This document shows positions 41,527 to 49,891 of a DNA stretch of 64,000 bases, in pieces. This DNA is from Nansenia antarctica (lineage: Eukaryota; Chordata; Actinopteri; Argentiniformes; Microstomatidae). Each line of letters begins with the position of its first letter. Position 1 is the first letter of the stretch. The position numbers and the translations under genes are program-made. The notes beneath the pieces are model-generated. The model made no database searches. It had not been told where the DNA came from and worked only from the letters and a program-made list of their open reading frames with translations. The DNA is taken from positions 1 to 64,000 of the forward strand of contig CAXDII010000404.1 of the NCBI GenBank assembly GCA_963989245.1, read 5' to 3'.

Positions 41527-41690
41527 GGCAGCGGGACATGCCGGGTCTGAGACCCCGGAAGGCGGCGGCCGCTGTGACGAGGGACAGAGACCGGTGGCGT
41601 AAACTCGTCGGAGCCCTACTCTTCACACCCGAAGAAAAAGGACCTAAGTCAAGTAAGTCAAGAAATGATTAATGATTGTAAATAAATGAA
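41527..41690 (+). pseudogene. LINE ORF2 C-terminus, second part and tail
   Basis: Continues the LINE after the hAT: a frame reads VTRDRDRWRKLVGALLFTPE then EKGPKSSKS and a (AAGTC)-type tail. The RDRxRWR motif is typical of LINE ORF2 ends. Confidence 0.7.
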
Positions 41691-41879
41691 TTTAATGTTA
41701 CAACTTACAACTGTGTATTTTTAATAATGTTACATCTGTGTATTTTTTATATTATGTGGTAGCTTTTGTAGAAAAGCAATTAACCATTCGAGGGCAGGGG
41801 GTTGTGGAGACATTTACCACTGGTACAGGGTACTCCACAACCCCCTTCCTCTCATGGTAAGTTGCTTACATTTCCACCC

Positions 41880-42200
41880 CCAGGCTTCACAGCTGCTATG
41901 AGGTTCTTGTGCTCAAATGCTGTCTTTGGTTTGTACCAAACAAGTCTTCTGTTACTGTGCATAAATACTTCATCCAAAACACATTGTTCCAGAAGTCATG
42001 GTGTTTGAAAATGCTTGGACGGCCTGACCTGGCCATGTTGGCAGTTGTTTTAAATGTTTTCCACCTGTAAATTCTTTTCAGGACAGTGGAATGGCTGATT
42101 TGTAATTGTTTGGAGATCTTTATAAATCCCTTCCCAGACTCATACACATCTACAACCCTCTTTCTGCAGGCCTCAGAGAGCTCGATTTATCTCTCCATGG
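41880..42200 (-). pseudogene. Tc1-like transposase N-terminus, internally deleted
   Basis: Minus frame: ELSEACRKRVVDVYESGKG, FIKISKQLQISHSTV (helix-turn-helix), GRPSIFKHHDFWNN, then degraded sequence. The paired-like DNA-binding domain is joined directly to a piece of the catalytic region. A hairpin (GGGGGTTGTGGAG / CTCCACAACCCCC) lies at 41,797-41,845. The TIR region probably extends to 42,460. Confidence 0.75.
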
Positions 42201-42600
42201 TGACACCACTCACTTCAACAATCAAGAGCAAACCAAACTAAATGTCTGAGGTTTAAATAAGACAGGCTCCTCCAAAATCCTCTCTAACAATGTTCTTATC
42301 ATTTACACACAGAGTAGCAATACACAAAGTAGCAATACATGTGGGGGGTGTCTTGTTTTTGCTCACAAGAAAATTGCATTTCCATTAATTCCATTTTACA
42401 AATAGATTAAATATTTAAGAAAATAATAATTTCTGTTTCATTTGATTAGTTATATTACCTCCATCCATCAATATTGTTCAAATGAAAATCAAATGTCCAT
42501 ATGTTTAAATATGTTGAAAAAGACAATGGTTTTCATGTAGTATCCTATCTTTTTCACATGACAGCTGCCACTAGAACTGGGATACTTGTCTTAATTAGTG

Positions 42601-42806
<206 letters not shown>

Positions 42807-42879
42807 TAGGAACAGTATTGTTATTGGTGGTATAATCCTTATTATTCTTTTTCCCCGCTTTGGTCAAATAGCTCAAAGT

Positions 42880-43310
42880 CCCTGACCGAAAATGCTATAA
42901 ATTTGCATGCCACAACTAGAGAGCATCAGTAACTATGGCAGAAAGAATGACCATGATTAAACCATAGGTGGCGCTATAATAACCAAAAGTAAATAATTAA
43001 CTTCAGAATGCTGGCATTTCCACCCCGGATGTATGAAACTTGGTACGTATGTGTCTTTCCTCATGGGGAACATATTTGCCTCAAGAACCGATAAGGTCCG
43101 CCATGATGGATTTTTCTGAAGGTGCAAAATCTGGCCAAACATATAAAAATAAACTTAAAATCACCTGTAAGTCTGATTGGTCCAAAATTGCATATGGACA
43201 TGCATGGTGCATGTCTCTTCTTATGGTTTTAAAGGATAAGAGATCCATTCCAAGTTGGCGGAGAAAAAATATGACGGTCACAGTACAATTATAATGTCAT
43301 AAAATCAGGA
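42880..43310. other. Probable dispersed repeat
   Basis: GGTGGCGCTATAATAACCA, GTATGAAACTTGGTACGTAT and CCGCCATGATGGATTTTT resemble a family of fish repeats, and also the 28.6-29.0 kb region. No gene. Confidence 0.4.
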
Positions 43311-43329
43311 TTTATACTGTGTAGACCTG

Positions 43330-43466
43330 TTCACAACAATACTACCAGACTATAACTGTGGTCCTATTAACAACAATACTACCAGACTATAACGGTGGTC
43401 CTATTAACAACAATACTGCCAGACTATAACTGTGGTCCTATTAACAACAATACTGCCAGACTAAAT
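43330..43466. repeat. 37-bp tandem repeat, ~3.6 units
   Basis: Unit GGTCCTATTAACAACAATAC + TACCAGACTATAACTGT with A/G variants. Confidence 0.85.
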
Positions 43467-43746
43467 TGTGTAAACACTTGGGCCCCCTGTGGGGAGCATG
43501 CAGCGTCTGGCCAGTAGAGGGAGCTACAGGACTGGTGGAGAGTAGATGAAGACATGATTGAAGACTGGTTGGTGTCAATCATGTCATTGTCATTTGGCAT
43601 TTAACTTGTGTGTTTTTTTTCTCTTCCGACAATCGTTAGGAAGTGATGGTGAGACCAAGACATAGGCCTACACTATGGACCAGTGATTCAGTAGGAGACA
43701 TAGGTAAACACTATGGACCAGTGAAGACATAGGCCTACACTATGGA

Positions 43747-44057
43747 CCAGGACAGCTTGGCCCGTGCGTCCTCTCTCTCCCTGGGTCGGCGCACGGAGAC
43801 GGAGGCCCCCCTGGTGGGGCTACCGCAGCAGCAGCAGAAGCCTCCGGGTCTGGGCGGGTCACTCTCCTCCAGCCACAGCCAGTACACCATCCTCCTGGAG
43901 GAACCCGCACCACCACCCCACTCCTCCTCCTTCTCTTCCACCCGGCCAGGCTGCTCCACACCGCCTCCTCCTCCTCCTCCTCCCCTCCACCCCCACCTCC
44001 CCCATCGCCCCAGGGAAAAGCACCACCACCCCCACCATCACCACTGCCAGGGCAGGC
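43747..44057 (+). pseudogene. chrna4 loop-exon copy A1
   Basis: Matches 36,070-36,395 (cytoplasmic loop) with shorter CAG and CTC runs. It shares derived changes (CGGCGCACGG, CCTCCTGGAGG) with all other copies. Its right edge is AGGGCAGGC, beyond which the sequence becomes piwil1. The left edge abuts repeats of CACTATGGACCAG. Confidence 0.9.
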
Positions 44058-44330
44058 AAGTTCACTCCAAAGTGCTCTTCAGGTAGCTGCTCCCCTCTCA
44101 CAGGTAGTAGAGGAAGTCATCCAGGTTCATGTTGGGCTCTCTGTGGATGCTCTGTCCCACCAGGAAAGCAAGCTTGTGGGCATACTGGCAGGGTGCAGGC
44201 ACTCGGATGATCCCCTGAAATAATTGGGGCAGACAATCAACGACAATTTATGCATCAAAAAACAACTTGCATGCCTGAAATGGGAAAACCATATGTAAAT
44301 ACAGTATGTTTGATTTCATAACCAATATGG
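44058..44330 (-). pseudogene. piwil1 last-exon copy B1
   Basis: Near-identical to 29,777-30,051 (last exon, stop, intron start), antisense on the plus strand. It ends at ACCAATATGG, where the chrna4 G-run starts. Confidence 0.9.
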
Positions 44331-44968
44331 CGGTGGGGGGGGGGGGGGGGGGGGCGGCGTCTGGGGTAGCGGCGGGGGGGGGGACGAGCCCTACTTCTCC
44401 CCCTCCACCTCCTCCTCCGCCACCTCCCCTCAGGGTGCCCCCCAGGACAGCTTGGCCCGTTCGCCCTCTCTCTCCCTGGGTCGGCGCACGGAGACGGAGG
44501 CCCCCCTGGTGGGGCTACCGCAGCAGCAGCAGAAGCCTCCGGGTCTGTGGCTGCTCCACACCGCCTCCTCCTCCTCCTCCTCCTCCCCTCCACCCCCACC
44601 TCCCCACCCCACTCCTCCTCCTTCTCTTCCACCCGGCCAGGCTGCTCCACACCGCCTCCTCCTCCTCCTCCTCCTCCCCTCCACCCCCACCTCCCCAGGG
44701 AAAAGCACCACCAGGCCCTTCTCTGGGGTCACCGCCTGCATGGACTTCTGTGCCCACGCTCACAAGGACCAGAACAACCCCTGGCTCTCCTCCAGCCACA
44801 GCCAGTACACCATCCTCCTGGAGGAACCCCCACCACCACCCCACTCCTCCTCCTTCTCTTCCACCCGGCCAGGCTGCTCCACACCGCCTCCTCCTCCTCC
44901 TCCTCCCCTCCACCCCCACCTCCCCCATCGCCCCAGGGAAAAGCACCACCACCACTGCCAGGGCAGGC
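44331..44968 (+). pseudogene. chrna4 loop-exon copy A2, internally shuffled
   Basis: Starts in a 19-G run corresponding to 35,957 onward. Then come GACGAGCCCTACTTCTCCCC, the loop with a deletion after GGGTCTG, two extra copies of the CTGCTCCACACCGCC segment, a TET-derived insert (44,713-44,786), and the normal loop to AGGGCAGGC. An ORF of 181 codons (44,452-44,997) stays open across these joins. Confidence 0.85.
44713..44786 (+). pseudogene. TET methylcytosine dioxygenase fragment
   Basis: 24 codons read PFSGVTACMDFCAHAHKDQ (then NNPW), an almost exact match to the Cys-rich catalytic region of vertebrate TET1/2/3 proteins (GPFSGVTACMDFCAHAHKDQ as I recall it), which oxidise 5-methylcytosine. 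It is inserted between AAAAGCACCACCA and CTCTCCTCCAGCC of the chrna4 loop copy and is in the same frame. No other TET sequence exists in the window. Confidence 0.8.
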
Positions 44969-45241
44969 AAGTTCACTCCAAAGTGCTCTTCAGGTAGCTG
45001 CTCCCCTCTCACAGGTAGTAGAGGAAGTCATCCAGGTTCATGTTGGGCTCTCTGTGGATGCTCTGACCCACCAGGAAAGCAAGCTTGTGGGCATACTGGC
45101 AGGGTGCAGGCACTCGGATGATCCCCTGAAATAATTGGGGCAGACAATCAACGACAATTTATGCATAAAAAAACAACTTGCATGCCTGAAATGGGAAAAC
45201 CATATGTAAATACAGTATATTTGATTTCATAACCAATATGG
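44969..45241 (-). pseudogene. piwil1 last-exon copy B2
   Basis: Same segment, same two junctions as B1 (starts after AGGGCAGGC, ends AACCAATATGG + G-run). The A-B unit was therefore duplicated after it formed. Confidence 0.9.
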
Positions 45242-45820
45242 CGGGGGGGGGGGGGGGCGCGTCTGGGGTAGCGGGGGGGCCGGGGACGAGCCCTACTTCT
45301 CCCCCTCCACCTCCTCCTCCGCCACCTCCCCTCAGGGTGCCCCCCAGGACAGCTTGGCCCGTTCGCCCTCTCTCTCCCTGGGTCGGCGCACGGAGACGGA
45401 GGCCCCCCTGGGGCTACCGCAGCAGCAGCAGCAGAAGCCTCCGGGTCTGGGCGGGTCACTCTCCTCCAGCCACAGCCAGTACACCATCCTCCTGGAGGAA
45501 CCCCCACCACCACCCCACTCCTCCTCCTTCTCTTTCACCCGGCCAGGCTGCTCCACACCGCCTCCTCCTCCTCCTCCTCCTTCTCTTCCACCCGGCCAGG
45601 CTGCTCCACACCGCCTCCTCCTCCTCCCCTCCACCCCCACCTCCCCCATCGCCCCAGGGAAAAGCACCACCACCCCCACCACCACCACTGCCAGGGCAGG
45701 CCTAAGCTCCGTTCCCGCAGTGTGCAGTATGGCCTAGGAGAGAGAGAGAGGCCCCAGAGCTCTGTCCGCGGTCGCTCTCGCAGCATCCAGTACTGCAGCC
45801 TGCACGAGGAGGCCTCCAAG
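45242..45820 (+). pseudogene. chrna4 loop-exon copy A3 with its splice donor
   Basis: Follows 35,957-36,514 to the exon end GCCTCCAAG and continues into the intron (GTAATGCATGGATGC). One internal duplication of the CTTCTC...CTCCACACCGCC block. Unlike A1 and A2 it keeps the last part of the exon (CTAAGCTCCGTTCCC on). Confidence 0.9.
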
Positions 45821-45867
45821 GTAATGCATGGATGCTGGTTCAGGACCCCAGTTTAGAGGTGTGCGTG

Positions 45868-45898
<31 letters not shown>

Positions 45899-47496
45899 TA
45901 GGGCTGGGACCACGCGTCGACGTAATCGACTACGTAATCGACTACGTAATGTGCGTCGGTGCGTCGCAAAGTCGCAAAAAAATCTAACTGCAATTGCGTC
46001 ACTGCGCCGAAGTGGTGGCGGGGGCGCTGTTTCGCAAATAAGTTAGCTTTCGTTTTTGCTAACGAAATAGCTGATAGTATGTTGACTGCTCAAGGAGAAT
46101 ACATATTTGAAAGTACAGAATGCCTGAGAGCCTTATATTGCATTATATTACATTATATTTTGAATGGTCATCTGGTGCCTGAATATTGTGTTTTCCTTTA
46201 CATAAATCATGACATTTCCACCATAAATTGATGCAGAAAGGGCACAAATTGGTGCATATAAATTCACCAGAAAGCAAGAAATTAAGTGTTTGATGTTTAA
46301 GGACCCCCAGACAGCCCTGCTTCATGGGTCCCCCCCGATGTCAAACACCACTGGTACCACCTCCGCCTCATTTTGAGCCAGGAAAAACCCTGATGGCCAT
46401 GTTGGCATTCAAGTTGGCTAAACATAGCAGTGAGTCTGCCCTGTGTCTGGGGCTGTTTGACAGAGGCAGTTACAGTAGTAGTAGTAGTAGTAGTAGCAGG
46501 TCGCCGAATTAAAGGTGTCTGTGTTTAATTGCGGGCCCACAGACAGCCCCCATACATCAGCTGATCATTTAAAGGGGCGGCCGTCTGAGTAATGTGCATG
46601 TCACACGCTGCTTTGTTTTATAAGAGCAGCAGCTATTACCCAGAGTGCTTTATAAAGACACTGTTAAACAGAGAGAGACAATACAAGCCATTATTTTGGG
46701 GAAAATTAAGTGATACATTAACCTTTGACTGCCAGCCATGTTCAGAGCGGAGAGCTCCACACTGCCAGACTTTTGGGGCATTTTCGCTGAACTTTGAAGA
46801 CCCACCAAATATTGACTTTTCGGACTACATAAACATTGAACATATCTACCAAAACTTTAGACTCTCTTCTTTCATCAGAAAAATAAAGTTTGTTTCTAGC
46901 CTCTTTGAGTGTTTAGAAATCGGCCGTAGAACATAGGGTGGTTTCAGCAAAAACACCTGATTTTGACCAATAAACAGAGAAAACGAGCTTTTTCTGCAGA
47001 ATTTTTTATTTTATTTTTTTTGCTGCACTTTTTCTGTATCATCCGACTCTGAACTGTTTGAAGAGTCGCGCGATGGCCGCGATGCTCCGCAATGCTCCGC
47101 GCCGCGTTTGGCACATACCCTGATCCGTTTCGCCATTACTACAACCCACAGCAAGCCACTTCCTTCTCCAGGCTTTTATCGAACTACTGCCCCCATCTGG
47201 GACCGAAATACATTACACCCAAGTCTGAAATTCACTCGCTAGGTGTAGAACATGTCAATAACGCGATCCCCGCGAAAAATAAATAAATCCCAAAGACGCC
47301 ATTTGGCGTCTTTGGCAGTCAACGTTACTATTCTATATGACGCCAATTGGCGTCTTTGGCAGTCAATGAGTTAATCGAACAGTAAAAAAAATAATGGTTA
47401 GACTAATCGTTAAATTAGTCGTTAGAGTAACCGACTAATCGTAAAAAATAATCGCTAGATTAATCGTTAGAAAAATAGTAGTTTGGGACAGCCCTA
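45899..47496. mobile_element. Complete hAT-like element in a GT microsatellite
   Basis: Ends TAGGGCTGGGAC and the inverse GGGACAGCCCTA, flanked by GTGTGTGT (45891-45898, 47497-47504). It contains CGTAATCGACTACG repeats near the left end and is homologous to 776-1496. No transposase. It interrupts the intron copy of chrna4 and is itself interrupted by a TTAA-flanked element. Confidence 0.85.
46722..47374. mobile_element. piggyBac-like non-autonomous element, TSD TTAA
   Basis: TTAA at 46,718-46,721 and 47,371-47,374. The edges read CCTTTGACTGCCA and the imperfect inverse TGGCAGTCAATGAG. A subterminal repeat GGCGTCTTTGGCAGTCAA occurs twice at the right end. The related hAT copy at 776-1496 has the unoccupied GATACATTAATCG, proving the insertion and its boundaries. 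Confidence 0.85.
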
Positions 47497-47504
47497 GTGT
47501 GTGT

Positions 47505-47518
47505 ATGTGTGTGTGTAT

Positions 47519-47595
<77 letters not shown>

Positions 47596-47606
47596 AGTGT
47601 GTGCGT
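47505..47606. repeat. GT microsatellite (right part of split intron repeat)
   Basis: Continues the microsatellite split by the hAT, followed by GGAGGGTCAGCAAAGGCAGA exactly as in chrna4 at 36,617. Confidence 0.95.
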
Positions 47607-47719
47607 ATGTGTTGGAGGGTCAGCAAAGGCAGAAGACAAATATCAGCTTGTCCACCCAAAAAAATCTAAAATGCTCATTCTACTCTATTCAATTCTATTT
47701 TCATTGTGTTTCATTGCAG

Positions 47720-47976
47720 AGCTTGAATGGTAAAAGCCTCAGTAAGCCACAGCCTCCTCTCTCCCAGAACCAGCCCCACCCCCTGGGGGGGAGGAGAGGA
47801 GGCGGAGCTGTCCTGTCCTGTGTAGGCGTCACACAGGCGGAGGCGGGGGTCCAGGCCGGGCAGACGTCACCAAGGCTGGAGGCTCCAGCAACTCCCCCAG
47901 GGATGCCCAGGGTCTCCTCTCCCTGTCCCCCTCCTTGTGGAAGGCCGTGGAGGGGGTGCAGTACATCTCTGACCAC
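47720..47976 (+). pseudogene. chrna4 exon 6 copy, frameshifted and truncated
   Basis: After the same acceptor (TTTCATTGCAG) it matches 36,720-36,975 but has small indels that change the frame (GGAAGCCTCAG..., extra G in the G-run), giving a stop-prone sequence. It ends at TCTGACCAC, where it is joined to piwil1 intron sequence 17 bp from an exon. Confidence 0.9.
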
Positions 47977-47993
47977 TTACTGGGTCGACTTAC

Positions 47994-48646
47994 TGGGATC
48001 TCTACACTCCAGAGCTCTCCTCCCATCTTGCAGTTCATCTGCAGGGCAATCTTGGTGGCCACAGTCATGACGACCTGTTGGCGGGAAAGGGTGCGAGCCA
48101 ACACACACTGGCTGGGGGTGGGACAGTCCACACACAGGTACTTCTTCACACTGTCATACTTATCCTTCCTGTTGCTGGGGAGGATCACCACCACCTGAGG
48201 AGGTAACACGCATGCTTTAGTCCTCATTCAACACCTAGAGGTGGTTACCTGGACACAGATTAAGACGATTGCTAGACATGTTATGCTCAGAGACTAACCA
48301 TCTGGGTGGTCTCTGTAACGTTGTGCTGCAGAGCCCTGAGCAGAGACTCCTGGCGGTCCTCGTACTCCACCCTGTACACAGACCAAAACCGTCAAAGCAC
48401 TGGGACATCTAACCGATGGGACTTCCACTGATGATACCATGTTCATTTTGAGATAACACCCAAGTATGATTGGCAAAGAATACTCAAGGCTTTGTAAAAC
48501 ACCTGTGGTACAATACTGCAGCTTAAAGTGCTCATTAACTCAAGCTTGGAACCTTAATTCTAGCTGTGCCCATTCACAGCTGGACTCACCGTTGTAATTA
48601 ACTTAGGTATCATATGTTGCTCCCTGCCACTAGGTGGTGCTATAGC

Positions 48647-48679
<33 letters not shown>

Positions 48680-48905
48680 CTCCTTCCAGTCTCCTCCAAC
48701 CCAGAGTGAGAACTCACATAACAGGCCTCTGCATGCGGATGCCCATGGGTGGGGACACCTTATTTAAGCCGTCCAGGAGGGCGTGGGCTACGTCAGCGTT
48801 GCGGTGGGTAAGGAACATGATCCAGTTGTCCAGTGGCCGGCTGCTGATCAGGGGGATCCCCCTCATTTCTTTGGACCAGTCTGCTGCCCAAGCGTTGTAC
48901 TCGTA
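47994..48905 (-). CDS. piwil1: Piwi-like protein 1, three middle exons (48718-48905, 48299-48371, 47994-48194)
   Basis: In-frame exons encode the end of the MID domain and start of PIWI: ADWSKEMRGIPLISSRPLDN, MGIRMQRPVM, VEYEDRQESLLRAL, VVVILPSNRKDKYDSVKKYL, CVDCPTPSQCVLARTL and LQMNCKMGGELWSVEIP, then a GTAAGT donor. These are collinear with and upstream of the exons at 29,817-30,798 on the same strand. About 110 residues between them, including both catalytic Asp residues, are not in the window. No earlier exon is visible between 48,906 and 49,890. It may be the middle of one gene interrupted by chrna4, or a second partial copy. Confidence 0.8.
48647..48678. repeat. GT microsatellite in a piwil1 intron
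   Basis: (GT)16, about 40 bp from the splice donor of the upstream exon. A CA microsatellite with AGAC repeats is at 49,299-49,372, and CT-rich DNA follows to 49,452. Confidence 0.95.
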
Positions 48906-49342
48906 CTGGGAGACAAAAGAAAAAGAAAAAAAAAGTTTTTTGAGTTTGTTGCAATCACAGATTATGACATATAATTATGCATATACATGCAAATACATGA
49001 CCAGCAAACATTCTTGTTTGGAGCTAGATCAGTACATGTTGCAGTAAAACAGAAACAGAAGTATCGTATCGTTCGCACCGTTTAAGGAACTCGACTCAAC
49101 GATATGACTTGGGGAAGAAAAAAAGAGCCGCCCCTGTTGAATTACTCCCATCATAACAGAGAACACATTAAAACACATGAAATATAACCTTGCAACAAAT
49201 CACGTTGAGTACCCCCAAACTGTTGTGGTCTTTTATTGTTATCTGTAGCATGGCTGAGGGGCAAACTGGAGCGGATTCTCTCTCTCTATCTCTCACAGAC
49301 ACAGACACACACAGACAGACAGACAGACAGAGACACGCACAG

Positions 49343-49373
<31 letters not shown>

Positions 49374-49529
49374 AACGCCCTGTCCGTCCATCTCAGTCTC
49401 TCTCTCTCTCCTTCCCTCCCTCTCTCCCTACCTCCCTCTGTCCCTCTGTCCCTCATATTCAGTTACAATATCCTTGTTTACGTGTAATACATCTCCGCTG
49501 GGGAAAGGATTCCTCAAGTATTCCTAATA

Positions 49530-49602
49530 TAGCCTAAGCACTTTGAGCTGCAACGTTTGCAGGAAAAGTGCTATACAAATAAACTTTATTATTATTAATA
49601 TG
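49530..49602 (+). mobile_element. L2-type 3' tail
   Basis: AGCACTTTGAGCTGCAACGT ... AAAAGTGCTATACAAATAAA + (TTA)n is the conserved L2/SINE tail, similar to 27,720-27,770. Confidence 0.6.
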
Positions 49603-49891
49603 GGTTTGCTGACCTCTATACAAAATGGACCCTGGCTATGGTCTGTGATGTAACAATGACCAAAGTTAGAATTCTTCTAAAACATTCCCCACATCACATC
49701 CAGTCATTAAGGATGTCACCATGTGATGACATAACAATGTAGAACATGCAGCTGGGGTTCTAGAATCCAGCTGCAGTACACATGCCGTTCATTTACCTGC
49801 CATTCCTCTGTGAAGAGCTAGATAGATAGATTAGTTATTCGTTCTTCTCACAGTTTTTCTCCAACTCTCGCTATCCGAAAGTCACCAGACA

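Noticed and set aside
46592..46936. 114-codon ORF spanning the hAT and piggyBac-like element
   Set aside because: It crosses the insertion boundary at 46,718, so it cannot be an ancestral gene of either element.
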